Positions 18,772 to 28,797 are shown, counted from the stretch's first letter. The stretch: 49,057 nucleotides of DNA from Dechloromonas aromatica (nom. nud.) (GCA_017848965.1 JAFIHA010000023.1:1-49057); one strand, 5' to 3'. A program made the numbers and translations. The notes: generated by a model not told the origin, from the letters alone.

Positions 18772-20800
18772 CGTGAACGATGACGAGGCAACGCTCCAGG
18801 ACATGATCGTCGGCTTGAGCGGGCGTTCTTTCCGCAAGAGCTACTACCCGCAACTCAGGCAGAATCTCGAGCACCTGGAACGCTTCCGGACGCTGCTCGA
18901 CCACACTTCGGATTTCGTCATCCTGATCGCCCTGCCCGAGGACAGCGTCGCCGATGCCAATGCCGCGCTCGGCCAGTTGCTCGGTCGGCCGGTCGACACC
19001 CTGGTCGGTCAGCCTTTCCTGTCGCTGGGCCTGACCGATGCCGAAAACGTCCTTGCCGTACTGCACCGCGAGATGGAAGGCACCGGTGGCGACGGCGAAT
19101 CGCCGGCCTATTCCCAGGTCGTCGCCTTCAGTTCGACCCAGGGCGCGGTCTGGCTGGAAATTTCTTATCGGCTGGCCTTGCTCGGCGAACGCAATTACGG
19201 TGTCCTGGTCGGCCGCGACATCACCGATCGCCGCCGCAACGAGCAGATGCTGGCCGAAGCGCTGGCGGAAAAGGCGGCGCTGCTCGACAACGCGATGGTC
19301 GGCATCGGGCTCCTGCACAATCGGCGGATCGCCAGTTGCAACCGTCGTTTCGAGGAAATCTTCGGCTATCCCCCGGGGGGTATGCTCGACCTGTGCACCC
19401 GTCAGCTCTATCCCTCGGAAGCCAGCTTCCAGATGCTGGGCGACGAAGCCTACCGGCAACTGGCGCACGGTGAGAACTTCAGCCACACGCTGCCCCTGAT
19501 CAAGGCCGACGGTAGCAGTTTCTGGGCCGAGATCACCGGCCATTCGCTGAATCCGGCGGCGCCGCAAGAAAGCAGCATCTGGATCGTCAACGACATCACC
19601 GAGAAGAAGCGGGCGCACGAACTGAGCGTTGCCAAGGAAGCCGCCGAAGCCGCCAACCAGGCGAAAAGCGCTTTCCTGGCCAGCATGAGCCACGAAATCC
19701 GCACCCCGCTCAACGCCATCACCGGCATGGTGCATCTGGTGATGCGTTCGGGCGTGACGCCGGAGCAGAAGGATCGCCTGGAAAAAATCGATGCCGCCAG
19801 CAAACACCTGCTGGAAATCATCAACGCGATCCTCGATCTGTCGAAGATCGAAGCCGGCAAGTTCACGCTGGAAACGGTACCGGTCAAGCTCAACGAAATC
19901 TTCAGCAGCGTCGCCACGATGATCGCCGAGCGCGCCCATCTCAAGGGGCTGAGCCTGCTCACCGAAATCCATCCGGTGCCCGACAACCTGCTCGGCGATC
20001 CGACCCGTTTGCGCCAGGCGCTGCTCAACTACGCCAACAACGCGGTCAAATTCACCGACCACGGCAGCGTCACCCTGCGCGCCAGCCTGCTGGAAAATGC
20101 CGACGACCACGTTCTGGTGCGCTTCGAAGTCAGCGACACCGGCCACGGCATCCCGCCGTCCGCCCTGCCCCGCCTGTTTTCCAGCTTCGAACAGGCGGAC
20201 AACAGCATCACCCGCAAATATGGCGGCACCGGCCTCGGACTTTCCATCACCAAAAGCATCGCCAAACTGATGGGCGGCGAGGTCGGCGTCAGCAGCGAAC
20301 CGGAACAGGGCAGCACTTTCTGGTTCACCGCCCGCCTGCTCAAGGACAGCCGCAAACCGCCGGCCAGCGACCGGCATGCGGGCATCGACAGCGAAGCGAT
20401 CCTGAAATCGACTTACGCCGGCGCCCGCATCCTTCTCGTCGAAGATGATCCGATCAACCGCGAAGTCGCCCAGATCATGCTGGGCGACGTCGGCCTGCGC
20501 ATCGACCAGGCCGAGGACGGCACCGAAGCCGTGCGGCTGGCCGAAAAGAACGACTACGCGCTGATCCTGATGGACATGCAGATGCCCAACATGGACGGCG
20601 TCACGGCAACGCGCATCCTCAGGCAGGCGCAGCGGATGAAGGAAGTGCCGATCATCGCCATGACCGCCAATGTTTTCGCCGAAGACAAACGGAACTGCCT
20701 CGCTGCCGGCATGAACGACTTCCTTGCCAAGCCAGTCGATCCCGACGATCTCTATGACAAGCTGCTGATCTGGCTGGCGCGCACCGCCAACCGCGGCTAG
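18755..20800 (+). CDS. Hybrid sensor histidine kinase, ErcS-like
   Basis: A 681-residue soluble kinase without membrane helices. The N-terminus contains GLSGRSFRKSYYPQLRQNLEHLERFR, a segment I associate with kinases encoded beside ercA. Two PAS modules follow (about 45-160 and 170-290), then HisKA with His313 in [11 protein letters not shown], HATPase_c (DTGHGI, GGTGLGL), and a C-terminal receiver with Asp607 in [13 protein letters not shown]. There is no HPt, so phosphate must pass to a separate HPt or regulator not encoded nearby. It starts 17 bases inside ercA, so the two are coupled. Role by analogy: a cytoplasmic sensor in the regulation of alcohol or PQQ-dependent oxidation. Confidence 0.92.
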   Translation: MVKPSDVNDDEATLQDMIVGLSGRSFRKSYYPQLRQNLEHLERFRTLLDHTSDFVILIALPEDSVADANAALGQLLGRPVDTLVGQPFLSLGLTDAENVLAVLHREMEGTGGDGESPAYSQVVAFSSTQGAVWLEISYRLALLGERNYGVLVGRDITDRRRNEQMLAEALAEKAALLDNAMVGIGLLHNRRIASCNRRFEEIFGYPPGGMLDLCTRQLYPSEASFQMLGDEAYRQLAHGENFSHTLPLIKADGSSFWAEITGHSLNPAAPQESSIWIVNDITEKKRAHELSVAKEAAEAANQAKSAFLASMSHEIRTPLNAITGMVHLVMRSGVTPEQKDRLEKIDAASKHLLEIINAILDLSKIEAGKFTLETVPVKLNEIFSSVATMIAERAHLKGLSLLTEIHPVPDNLLGDPTRLRQALLNYANNAVKFTDHGSVTLRASLLENADDHVLVRFEVSDTGHGIPPSALPRLFSSFEQADNSITRKYGGTGLGLSITKSIAKLMGGEVGVSSEPEQGSTFWFTARLLKDSRKPPASDRHAGIDSEAILKSTYAGARILLVEDDPINREVAQIMLGDVGLRIDQAEDGTEAVRLAEKNDYALILMDMQMPNMDGVTATRILRQAQRMKEVPIIAMTANVFAEDKRNCLAAGMNDFLAKPVDPDDLYDKLLIWLARTANRG

Positions 20801-20864
20801 TCGCCAAGGCCTTGCCGACTGCCCCATGGGCCCGCGCCGCGTCCGTGCTGACGACGGCAACGCT

Positions 20865-20870
20865 TAGAAT
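20865..20870 (+). promoter_or_regulatory. Candidate -10 element for sbcDC
   Basis: TAGAAT lies 24 bases upstream of the sbcD start codon in the 94-base gap after the kinase gene. No strong -35 is at 17 bases, and the leader is a pyrimidine tract without a Shine-Dalgarno sequence. Confidence 0.3.
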
Positions 20871-20894
20871 GCCATCTTTTTCCCCTTCCCCCGC

Positions 20895-22127
20895 ATGCGC
20901 CTCCTCCACACCTCCGACTGGCACCTCGGCCAGCATTTCATGGGCAAGAGCCGGCAGGCCGAGCACCAGGCGCTGATCGTCTGGTTACTCGAACAGGTGG
21001 CAGAACACGGCGTCGACGCGGTGCTGATCGCCGGCGACATCTTCGATACCGGCACGCCGCCGAGTTACGCCCGCGAGCTGTACAGCCAGCTGGTCGTGCG
21101 CCTGCACGAGGCGGGCGTCGCGCTGCTGCTGCTCGGCGGCAACCACGATTCGCCGGCGACGCTGGGCGAAAGCCGCGAGTTGCTGGCCCGCCTGGGGACG
21201 ACGGTGATCGCCGCAACGCATGCCGATCCGGCCACGCAGGTGGTCGTCCTGGCGCAGCGCGACGGCAGGCCCGGCTGCATCGTCGCCGCCGTGCCCTTCG
21301 TCCGCCCGCGCGACGTGCTGCACAGCCAGGCCGGGCAGAGCGCCGAGGACAAGCAGTTGTCGCTGCAGCAGGCGATCCAGCAGCACTACGACGCGGTCGA
21401 CGCCGCCGCCCGGGAAAAAATGGCCGAGCTCGGCGTCACCCTGCCCGTCGTCGCCACCGGCCACCTGACCACGGTTGGCGCCAGCGCCAGCGAATCGGTG
21501 CGCGAAATCTACGTCGGCGCGCTCGAAGCCTTCCCCACCGCCGCCTTCCCGCCCGCCGACTACATCGCGCTCGGCCACATCCACCGGCCGCAGAAAGTCG
21601 GCGGGCTGGAACACATCCGCTACTGCGGCTCGCCGATTCCACTCGGCTTCGACGAGGCGAAACAGCAAAAGGAAATGCTGCTCGTCGACCTCAACGCCGA
21701 CGGCCTGCAGGCGGTGACGCCGCTGCCGGTACCGCGCTTCCAGGGGCTGGTAGCGATCGCCGGCAAGCTCGCCGACCTGCCGGCACAGATCGGCGCCGCC
21801 GCCGCGCTAGGCACGCCGGACCGGCCGACCTGGCTGGAAGTCACCGTCGCCGAGGACGACTACCTCGCCGACCTGCCGGCGCGCATCGAAAAGATGACCG
21901 ACGGCTGGCCGGTCGAAGTCCTGCGCATCCGCCGCCAGCGCGGCAACGCCGCCGCCCGCCTGGAAGCCACCGCCAGCGAGACGCTGGACGAACTCGATCC
22001 GCACGAAGTCTTCGCCCGCCGCCTGCAGCAGGAGGAACTGGACGCCGAATTGCAGCAGGCGCTGCTGCAACGCTACCGCGCCGTCGTCGCCGGTCTGCAC
22101 GGGGAAACGGAAGGGGAAAGCGCATGA
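20895..22127 (+). CDS. sbcD: Exonuclease SbcCD, nuclease subunit SbcD
   Basis: A 410-residue Mn-dependent phosphoesterase, the Mre11 orthologue, which with SbcC cleaves DNA hairpins and blocked ends. All calcineurin-like motifs are seen: HTSDWHLG (Asp8, His10), [19 protein letters not shown] and GHIHRPQ, followed by the C-terminal capping region to residue 410. Length is typical. Its stop overlaps the sbcC start by four bases (ATGA), so subunits are translated together. Confidence 0.97.
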   Translation: MRLLHTSDWHLGQHFMGKSRQAEHQALIVWLLEQVAEHGVDAVLIAGDIFDTGTPPSYARELYSQLVVRLHEAGVALLLLGGNHDSPATLGESRELLARLGTTVIAATHADPATQVVVLAQRDGRPGCIVAAVPFVRPRDVLHSQAGQSAEDKQLSLQQAIQQHYDAVDAAAREKMAELGVTLPVVATGHLTTVGASASESVREIYVGALEAFPTAAFPPADYIALGHIHRPQKVGGLEHIRYCGSPIPLGFDEAKQQKEMLLVDLNADGLQAVTPLPVPRFQGLVAIAGKLADLPAQIGAAAALGTPDRPTWLEVTVAEDDYLADLPARIEKMTDGWPVEVLRIRRQRGNAAARLEATASETLDELDPHEVFARRLQQEELDAELQQALLQRYRAVVAGLHGETEGESA

Positions 22128-25100
22128 AAATCCTGACCCTGCGCCTGAAGAACCTCAATTCGCTGAAAGGCGAATGGACCGTCGACTTCACCCGGCCGCC
22201 GTTCACCGACAACGCGCTGTTCGCGATCACCGGGCCGACCGGCGCCGGCAAGTCGACGCTGCTCGACGCCATCTGCCTCGCCCTCTACCACCAGACTCCG
22301 CGCCTGAAGACGATCTCGGCCGCCGACAACGACATCATGACGCGGCACACCGCCGACTGCCTGGCCGAGGTCGAATTCGAGGTCAAGGGCGCCGTGTACC
22401 GCGCCTTCTGGAGCCAGCGCCGCGCCCGCGACAAGGCCGACGGCGCGCTGCAGGCGCCGAAAGTCGAGCTGGCTGCTGTTGGCAAAAACGGCGACGGCAC
22501 CATCCTCAGCACCCAGACCAACGACAAGCTGAAGCGCATCGCCGAAATCACCGGCCTCGATTTCCCGCGCTTCACCAAGTCGATGCTGCTCGCCCAGGGC
22601 GGCTTCGCGGCCTTTTTGAACGCCAGCGCCAACGAGCGCGCCGAACTGCTCGAAGAACTGACCGGCAGCGAAATCTACGGCGAAATCTCGCGCAAGGTCT
22701 TCGAGCAGGCGCGCGAAGCCAGGGACAAACTCGCCCAGCTCAAGGCCCGCGCCGACGGCATGGAACTGATGAGCGACGAGCAGCGCGCCGCGATGCTGCA
22801 GGAAAGCGCCGTGCTGGAAACACAGCTCGCCGACCTCCAGCGCCAGCACACGCAAACGCAAGCGCAGCGCCAGTGGCGCCTTGATCTCGCCCAGGCCGAA
22901 CAGGAAATCGCCGCCGCACTCACCCGCCAGCAAACCGCCGACACCGTACTGGCCGCCGCCGCGCCCGAACTCAAGCGCCTAGCCGACAGCGAACCGGCCG
23001 CAGCGCTACAGCCGCTGCACCAGCAATGGCAGCAGGCCGACGCCGCCGCCCGCCAGACCGCCGCCGAACGGCAGGCGCTGAACGGCGAACGCGCCCGCCT
23101 GCTGGCCGAACAACTGGCCGGCCACGACACCGCCGCGAGCCACGCCGCCGCTGTCGCCGCCCAGGCGCAACAGGCCCTGCAACAAAGCCGGCGCGAAGCG
23201 AAGGAGATCGACGACTTCTGCGCCGCCCACCCGCAGCGCGCCCAGCTTGGCGAACGCCTCGGCACCTGGCGCCAGCAGTTCGAGCAGCGCGCCCGACTGG
23301 CCCGCGAACTCGCCGCCCAGCAACAGGCGCAGCAGAAACTCGCCGCCGAGCAAGCCACCAACGAACGGCAACGCGCCGCCCAGCAGTTGACGGTCGACAC
23401 CGCGCAAAAGACAAAAACCGCCGCCGACGCCGCGCTCGACACCAGCCGCGCCGAACAGAACCAACGTCTCGCTGGGCAAACACTGGCCGAGCTGCGCGCC
23501 CACTGGCAGCGCGAACAGGCCGCCGGCAACCGCTGGCAGCAGCTCGACGCGCTCGCCCGCCAGCGCCGCGAACTCGCCGCCCAGCAGGGCGCGCAGGCGC
23601 AGCAACTGCAGCAGGGCGAGCAGCAGATCGCCGCCCAGGAAAGCAGGCTGGTCGCGCTGCGCGAGCAGCACAAGGTGCTAAGCGCCCAGGTCGCCGACAA
23701 GCAGAAGTTGCTCGAACAGGAACGCCTGATCCGCAGCCTCGCCGACCACCGCCGCCAGTTGCAGCCGGGCCAGCCCTGCCCGCTGTGCGGCGCGATCGAG
23801 CACCCGGCAATTGCCGACTACGCCACGCTCGATGTCTCGGCCACCGAGGCCGCGCTGCAGGCGGCGCAGAAATCGCTCGCCGAACTGGTCGAAAATGGCC
23901 AGCAACTGCGCGACGAGCAGACCAAGGCGAAAGCCGCGCACGCCGCGCTGCAGGAGCAGCAGACGAAGACCGCCCGCGACCTCACCCGCCTCGCCGACGA
24001 CTGGCAGACCCAACTCGCCGCGCTACCAACCGGCACGCTGCCCCTCGACGCCTGGCAGGACGAACCAACTCTCGCCGCCGCCCGCAGCCAGGCCGAACAG
24101 TCGCTGAACGCGCTCGCTGCCCGCCTGCAAGCCGCCGAACGCAGCGAACAGGCGGTCAACGCCGCCGCCAAGACCGCCGCCGACGCCGCCCAGGCCCTGC
24201 TCGCCGCCGGCAACCAACTGCAACTGCTGATCCAGGCCGGGCAAACCGCCGCGCTGCGCCAGGCGGAAATCGCCAAAGCCAGCCAGGGCATCGCCGCCGA
24301 ACAGGCCGAACTCGACGCCCGGCTCAAGGAAACCCTGGCCGATATCCCCGCCGACCCCACCGCCTGGGTGGCCGAGCGCGACACCGAATGGCAGCACTGG
24401 CAGCAGACCCAGCGCCGCCGCCAGGAACTCGCCACCCAGCTCGTCCAGCAACAGGAACGCGCCGACGCCGCGCAGACCCAGGCCGCCCACTGGGCCGAAC
24501 AGGCTGCACAACGACGGGCCGCAGCCGCCGACGCCCCCCCGCCGGCACCGGCCAGCGCCGAAGCCGACCCCGCCGCCGCCCTCGCCCGCTGCGCCGAGCG
24601 CCTGGCCGAACTCGGCCAGCAACTCGCCGCATTGCAAGGCCGTCAGGCGCAACTTGACGCCAATCTCGCCCGGCAGCAGCAAACCCTTGCCAATGCGGCA
24701 AGCGCCTGGCAAACGGCGCTCGCCGCCAGTCCGTTCAGCGACCTCGATGCCTACACCGCCGCACTGCTGCCGGCGGAAGAACGCCAGCGCCTGCAGCAAG
24801 CCCGGGAAACCCGGCAAGCCGCCAAGCAGCAGGCCGACGCGCTGCTCCAGGCCGCCCGCGAAAAGCTCGCCCGCCTGCAGCGTGAAGCTGGCGAGGCACC
24901 TGTACCTCCGCTCGCCGACCTCGACACCGCCCTCGCCCGACTCGACCAACAGCGCCGCGAACTCAGCGAACAGCTCGGCGCCCGGTGCGCCCTGCTCGCC
25001 CGCGACCAGGAGGCGCGGCAGAGCCAGCAGGCGCTATTCCAGGAAATCGCCGCGCAGACCGCCGACGCCGATCTCTGGCAGCGCCTCGACGGCCTGATCG

Positions 25101-25570
25101 GCTCGGCCAAAGGCGACAAGTTCCGCAAGTTCGCCCAGGGCCTCACCCTCGACCACCTGCTGCACCTCGCCAACGGCCACCTGGCCCGCCTGCACGGCCG
25201 CTACCTGCTGCGCCGCAAAACCAGCGGCGAACTCGAACTCGACATCGTCGACAGCTGGCAAGGCGAAGTCGCCCGCGACACCCGCACCCTCTCCGGCGGC
25301 GAAAGCTTCCTGGTCAGCCTGGCGCTGGCCCTCGCCCTCTCCGACCTGGTCAGCCACAAGACCAGCATCGATTCGCTCTTCCTCGACGAAGGCTTCGGCA
25401 CGCTCGACGCCGACACCCTGGAAATCGCCCTCAACGCCCTCGACACGCTCAACGCCAGCGGCAAGATGATCGGCGTGATCAGCCACGTCGACGGCATGAA
25501 GGAGCGGATTCCGGCGCAGATCCGGGTGGAAAAGGGCGGCGGGATTGGGTATTCGAGGTTGCGAATTTAG
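22124..25570 (+). CDS. sbcC: Exonuclease SbcCD, ATPase subunit SbcC
   Basis: A 1148-residue SMC-like ATPase, the Rad50 orthologue. Walker A is GPTGAGKST at 37-45. Two very long Gln/Ala-rich coiled-coil arms flank a zinc hook (Cys552-Pro-Leu-Cys555). The C-terminal ATPase lobe carries the ABC signature LSGGES (from 1056), Walker [12 protein letters not shown] and the final [18 protein letters not shown] segment. The last 24 or so codons (from about 25498) use AGG, ATT, CGA and GGG, unlike the strongly GC-ending codons of the rest. The same 3' end recurs at 26336-26623 and again at 31516-31582 (see findings), so this end may have been replaced by recombination. The gene itself is intact. Confidence 0.97.
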   Translation: MKILTLRLKNLNSLKGEWTVDFTRPPFTDNALFAITGPTGAGKSTLLDAICLALYHQTPRLKTISAADNDIMTRHTADCLAEVEFEVKGAVYRAFWSQRRARDKADGALQAPKVELAAVGKNGDGTILSTQTNDKLKRIAEITGLDFPRFTKSMLLAQGGFAAFLNASANERAELLEELTGSEIYGEISRKVFEQAREARDKLAQLKARADGMELMSDEQRAAMLQESAVLETQLADLQRQHTQTQAQRQWRLDLAQAEQEIAAALTRQQTADTVLAAAAPELKRLADSEPAAALQPLHQQWQQADAAARQTAAERQALNGERARLLAEQLAGHDTAASHAAAVAAQAQQALQQSRREAKEIDDFCAAHPQRAQLGERLGTWRQQFEQRARLARELAAQQQAQQKLAAEQATNERQRAAQQLTVDTAQKTKTAADAALDTSRAEQNQRLAGQTLAELRAHWQREQAAGNRWQQLDALARQRRELAAQQGAQAQQLQQGEQQIAAQESRLVALREQHKVLSAQVADKQKLLEQERLIRSLADHRRQLQPGQPCPLCGAIEHPAIADYATLDVSATEAALQAAQKSLAELVENGQQLRDEQTKAKAAHAALQEQQTKTARDLTRLADDWQTQLAALPTGTLPLDAWQDEPTLAAARSQAEQSLNALAARLQAAERSEQAVNAAAKTAADAAQALLAAGNQLQLLIQAGQTAALRQAEIAKASQGIAAEQAELDARLKETLADIPADPTAWVAERDTEWQHWQQTQRRRQELATQLVQQQERADAAQTQAAHWAEQAAQRRAAAADAPPPAPASAEADPAAALARCAERLAELGQQLAALQGRQAQLDANLARQQQTLANAASAWQTALAASPFSDLDAYTAALLPAEERQRLQQARETRQAAKQQADALLQAAREKLARLQREAGEAPVPPLADLDTALARLDQQRRELSEQLGARCALLARDQEARQSQQALFQEIAAQTADADLWQRLDGLIGSAKGDKFRKFAQGLTLDHLLHLANGHLARLHGRYLLRRKTSGELELDIVDSWQGEVARDTRTLSGGESFLVSLALALALSDLVSHKTSIDSLFLDEGFGTLDADTLEIALNALDTLNASGKMIGVISHVDGMKERIPAQIRVEKGGGIGYSRLRI

Positions 25571-25667
25571 TCGATGGAATCGTTGCAGTGGACCACAAGA
25601 AAATTGGCTATTTTTCGCGTCGACCGCAGGATTTCGCAGAAACTCAAACTGCTCGCCAACCAATCTC

Positions 25668-26039
25668 TCAATGCACCACGTTTTCCACCAAGCCCAAGCT
25701 CGTGCCTGCTGCCAGCAGCCGTTTATCACGCGTCCACAATGCCGCCCCCGGCGTGAGACGTACCGCGGCCAGCAAATGTGCGTCGATGTAGCCGATGCCC
25801 ATACCGTAGAGGGCATTTTGCTGGATGAAGCTCAGGACCTCCCCTTCCGTGGCGACCGGAGCTTGCGGCAAATCCTGTAGCGCGCCGAGGATCACCGCGC
25901 GGTTCTGCAGACTCCCCAAGGCCAGTTCGCCGATTACAAAAGGATGGGCCAGCACCCGACACTGATTGAGCAGCTTGCTCAGGCGCTCGTCGCGCTGACG
26001 TAAATGGTCAATCCAGATCGAGGTATCGACCAGGATCAT
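25668..26039 (-). CDS. vapC: VapC-type PIN-domain ribonuclease toxin
   Basis: A 123-residue PIN-domain protein. The acidic active-site set is present: Asp5 in MILVDTSIWIDHLR, Glu38 in VIGELALG, Asp86 in GYIDAHLLAA and Asp105 in LWTRDKRL. VapC toxins cut specific RNAs, often initiator tRNA or rRNA. It overlaps the upstream vapB antitoxin gene by four bases. The pair is transcribed against sbcC and lies between two copies of the sbcC 3' end, so it is probably an acquired cassette. Confidence 0.93.
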   Translation of the reverse strand: MILVDTSIWIDHLRQRDERLSKLLNQCRVLAHPFVIGELALGSLQNRAVILGALQDLPQAPVATEGEVLSFIQQNALYGMGIGYIDAHLLAAVRLTPGAALWTRDKRLLAAGTSLGLVENVVH

Positions 26040-26233
26040 CTCTGCTCCGTCTGGCGCCTTGGTACGGCGTCGAGTTGCGGTTCGGAACCACCGAGCAGAG
26101 CCAGGCGCTTGGCGCTTTCGCGCTGGATCAGCGCGCGCAGGGCTTCGCGGATCAAGGCGGTTTTTTCCGAAAAGCCAGTCAAGGCCTGGGCCTTGGCAAG
26201 CAAATCATCGTCAAGGGCGAGCGTCGTGCGCAT
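26036..26233 (-). CDS. vapB: VapB-type antitoxin
   Basis: A 65-residue antitoxin. The N-terminus MRTTLALDDDLLAKAQALTG with the following helix EKTALIREALRALI is the ribbon-helix-helix DNA-binding pattern of the VapB type paired with PIN toxins. The C-terminal tail is the expected toxin-binding part. A strong ribosome-binding site (AAAGGAG) precedes the ATG. A short palindrome (CATC-ATAC-GATG, 26268-26279) about 35 bases upstream is a candidate autoregulatory operator. It is the first gene of the vapBC operon. Confidence 0.9.
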   Translation of the reverse strand: MRTTLALDDDLLAKAQALTGFSEKTALIREALRALIQRESAKRLALLGGSEPQLDAVPRRQTEQR

Positions 26234-26335
26234 GGAGTTCTCCTTTTGTCGAACGCTTCAACCATAGCATCATACGATGACAAATTCCATGCCTGATTGA
26301 ATTAAAGGAGCCCGGCTCCCATGGTGCTAACTTAA

Positions 26336-26623
26336 GCCGCACTGTCCGGCGGCGAAAGTTTCCTGGTCAGCCTGGCGCTGGCCCTCGCCCTCTCCGACCT
26401 GGTCAGCCACAAGACCAGCATCGACTCGCTCTTCCTCGACGAAGGCTTCGGCACGCTCGACGCCGACACCCTGGAAATCGCCCTCAACGCCCTCGACACG
26501 CTCAACGCCAGCGGCAAGATGATCGGCGTGATCAGCCACGTCGACGGGATGAAAGAGCGAATTCCGGCGCAAATCCGCGTCGAGAAGGGCGGCGGGGTCG
26601 GCTATTCGCGCTTGCGGATCTAG
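26336..26623 (+). pseudogene. 5'-truncated second copy of the sbcC 3' end
   Basis: A plus-strand segment that translates in one frame, without interruption, as the last 93 codons of SbcC (ABC signature, Walker B, C-terminus) and ends at the same stop. By eye it differs from the true sbcC end (25289-25570) at about 17 of 282 bases: 4 in the first ~216, 13 in the last ~66. Only one residue changes in the 93 codons (Ile to Val). No ribosome-binding site or start codon precedes it, so it is unlikely to be translated. Its stop codon overlaps the stop of the opposing tetR gene by 3 bases. Confidence 0.92.
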
Positions 26624-27228
26624 GATCTAGGGCCGTAAGCCGCCATGAAGACACCGATAGCGCTTCTGGCGATTCGGTCGAGACGCAATGGATCCAGGGG
26701 CTTTATCTCGGTGTGGTAGAACATTTCCTCCAGTTCCGATTCCAGCAAGCCACTCAGGTGGGCCATGGCAATCGAAGGATCGGCCTGACGTAGTTTTCCG
26801 GCGCCCATCGCCTGTTTCAGAAAAGCGGAAATGATGACTTCACCTTGTTTGCGGCTACGCGCATAGAACATTTCCCCGAAATCCGAGCGCGTCGCCTCGG
26901 CGATCGCCAGGCGACGCAAAGCCAGAATTTCCGGTGAGTAGATGAAAGCCAGCAAGTCCTTGCCAAAATGGACAAGCGCTTCCTCGATACTGGGTGTTTC
27001 CGGATCCAATGCCCGGGTGATCACTTCGGCCTGGGCATGACTTCCGGAAAGCATGACTTCCAGAAACAGGGCTTCCTTCGAAGGGAAATAGCTGTACAGC
27101 GTCGCCCGGGAGTAACCGGCCTTGGCGCAAATATCCGACATCGACGCGCCTTCGAAACCGGTCACCCGGAATACCTCGGAAGCGGCATCAAGGATGCCCT
27201 GGCGCTTTGCCTCGCTCTTGGTTCTCAT
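26620..27228 (-). CDS. TetR-family repressor of the efflux operon
   Basis: A 202-residue repressor. The N-terminal TetR DNA-binding domain is clear (ILDAASEVFRVTGFEGASM, helix-turn-helix about 29-48, SRATLYSYFPSKEALF), followed by an all-helical ligand domain. A strong AAGGAG ribosome-binding site precedes the ATG. It is divergent from the outer-membrane factor of the efflux operon, and two matching 23-base palindromic elements lie in the shared 96-base spacer, so it very likely represses both itself and the operon and is released by an exported drug (inference). Its stop codon is embedded in the sbcC remnant's stop. Confidence 0.93.
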   Translation of the reverse strand: MRTKSEAKRQGILDAASEVFRVTGFEGASMSDICAKAGYSRATLYSYFPSKEALFLEVMLSGSHAQAEVITRALDPETPSIEEALVHFGKDLLAFIYSPEILALRRLAIAEATRSDFGEMFYARSRKQGEVIISAFLKQAMGAGKLRQADPSIAMAHLSGLLESELEEMFYHTEIKPLDPLRLDRIARSAIGVFMAAYGPRS

Positions 27229-27241
27229 GACGACTCCTTAA

Positions 27242-27264
27242 CTAGACTTGTTCGTTCAGTATAG
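27242..27264. promoter_or_regulatory. TetR operator 1
   Basis: A 23-base imperfect palindrome of the form CTAGACT-N9-AGTATAG. The same element recurs at 27288-27310. It covers the minus-strand TATACT (27258-27263), a likely -10 of the tetR gene, so binding here would autoregulate tetR. Confidence 0.65.
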
Positions 27265-27265
27265 C

Positions 27266-27294
27266 TTGACTTGGTGGCAAGTCATAACTAGACT
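27266..27294 (+). promoter_or_regulatory. Candidate promoter of the efflux operon
   Basis: TTGACT (27266-27271) and TAGACT (27289-27294) are separated by 17 bases. The -10 lies inside operator 2. A perfect 7-base inverted repeat with 4-base loop (27267-27284) sits between the boxes. Confidence 0.5.
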
Positions 27295-27310
27295 GCACCG
27301 TACAGTTTAG
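27288..27310. promoter_or_regulatory. TetR operator 2
   Basis: A second 23-base element, CTAGACT-N9-AGTTTAG, in the same orientation as operator 1 and 46 bases from it. It overlaps the -10 of the plus-strand efflux promoter, as expected for repression. Confidence 0.65.
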
Positions 27311-27324
27311 TTATGAGGTGCTTT

Positions 27325-28776
27325 ATGTCTTCTCAAGCAATTACGCCGCCGCGCCGCGCCTTTTCATCAAGCACATGGATCGCCATGGCCATTGCGGCAG
27401 CGTTGTCCGGTTGTGCCGCGCTCCCTTCTGGGCAGACGCTCCAGTCAATCAAAGCGGTCGATCAGTACCAGAGTGAATCTTCCTTGTCGGCGCCCGTGGT
27501 CGCCTGGCCCGATGAGCAATGGTGGCAACGCTATGGCGATCCGCAACTGGACAGGCTGATCCAGGAAGGCCTCGCCAACTCGCCGGACATGGCGGTTGCC
27601 GCCGCACGCCTGCACGCTGCCGAAGCCAGCCGGCAGGTTTCCAACGCGGCCCTCTATCCGCAGATTTCGGCCAACGGCTCGGTCACCGAACAGAAGCAGA
27701 GCTACAACTACCTGACGCCGCGCAGCATGACGCCGGATGGCTGGCAGGACTATGGCCGGGCGACGATCGATTTCAGTTGGGAAATCGACTTCTGGGGCAA
27801 AAATCGCGCTGCGCTTGCCGCAGCGACCTCGGAACTGCAGGCCAGCCAGGCGGAACTGGCCCAGGCCCGGCTGACGCTGGCGAGCAGCATCGCCAGCGAC
27901 TACGCCGAACTGGCCCACCTTTTTGCGACGCGCGACACGCTGGCCGAGGCGCTCAAGGTACGCACCAAAACGGCAGAGCTGTTCGCCCAGCGTTTTGCCA
28001 ACGGTCTGGAAACGCGCGGCAGCCTGCGCGAAGCCGAGGCCAGGCAGGCCTCCGCCGAGGGCGATTTGCTGCAGGTCGACGAGCAGATCGCTTTGCAGCG
28101 GAACCGTCTCGCTGCCTTGCTCGGGGCCGGACCGGACCGCGGTCTCGAGATCGCGCGGCCGCAATTCGAATTCGCTCACCACTTCGCCCTGCCGGCCGAA
28201 CTCGCGGTCAATCTGCTCGGCCGGCGGCCCGACATCGTCGCCGCGCGCCTGCAGGTCGAAGCCAGCGCCAAGCGCATCGACGAAAAGAAGGCCGGTTTCT
28301 ATCCGAACATCAACCTGGCGGCCTTCATCGGCGTGCAATCCCTGGGGCTCGACCTGCTCAGCAAGGGCGGCTCAAGCATCGGCAGCGTCGGCCCGGCGAT
28401 TTCCCTGCCCATTTTCAACGCCGGTCGTCTGCAAGGCGAACTGCGCGGCGCCCGGGCACGCTATGAAGAAGCGGTGGCCAACTACAACAAGACGCTGACG
28501 CAAGCGCTGCAGAACGTCGCCGATTCGGCGGTCAGCCAGAAAGCGCTGGGCGCCCGCCTGAACAAGAGCGAGCAAGCCGTCGCTGCGGCCGGCGAAGCCT
28601 ACCAGGTGGCGCGCAATCGCTATGAAGGCGGACTTTCCAGCTACCTGGAAGTGCTCTCTGCCGAGGACAGCCTATTGACCAATCTGCGCGCATTGACCGA
28701 CCTGAGAGCGCGCTCGGCCAGCCTCGATATCGCGCTGACGCGCGCGCTCGGCGGCGGCTACCAGACGAACCACTGA
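27325..28776 (+). CDS. Outer-membrane efflux lipoprotein (NodT/OprM family)
   Basis: A 483-residue TolC-like outer-membrane factor. The ATG at 27325 is preferred over 27313 because GAGGTG lies 7 bases before it. A signal peptide ends in a lipobox (ALSGC, Cys30), so it is lipid-anchored. Two repeated OEP domains follow, with family motifs WWQRYGDPQLDRLI, LLGRRPDIVAARLQVEA and NRYEGGLSSYLEVLSAE. It provides the exit duct for the HlyD/MFS pair encoded next. It is the first gene of a three-gene operon under TetR control. Confidence 0.95.
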   Translation: MSSQAITPPRRAFSSSTWIAMAIAAALSGCAALPSGQTLQSIKAVDQYQSESSLSAPVVAWPDEQWWQRYGDPQLDRLIQEGLANSPDMAVAAARLHAAEASRQVSNAALYPQISANGSVTEQKQSYNYLTPRSMTPDGWQDYGRATIDFSWEIDFWGKNRAALAAATSELQASQAELAQARLTLASSIASDYAELAHLFATRDTLAEALKVRTKTAELFAQRFANGLETRGSLREAEARQASAEGDLLQVDEQIALQRNRLAALLGAGPDRGLEIARPQFEFAHHFALPAELAVNLLGRRPDIVAARLQVEASAKRIDEKKAGFYPNINLAAFIGVQSLGLDLLSKGGSSIGSVGPAISLPIFNAGRLQGELRGARARYEEAVANYNKTLTQALQNVADSAVSQKALGARLNKSEQAVAAAGEAYQVARNRYEGGLSSYLEVLSAEDSLLTNLRALTDLRARSASLDIALTRALGGGYQTNH

Positions 28777-28797
28777 TTTCTCCCGGAGATTACCGAC

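Noticed and set aside
22300..25000. Apparent repeats across the middle of sbcC
   Set aside because: They reflect Gln/Ala/Arg-rich coiled-coil coding and GC-biased codons rather than a nucleotide repeat array.
25574..25756. 60-codon frame right after sbcC (MESLQWTTRK...)
   Set aside because: Overlaps vapC on the other strand, has no ribosome-binding site and no recognisable family; likely junction DNA.
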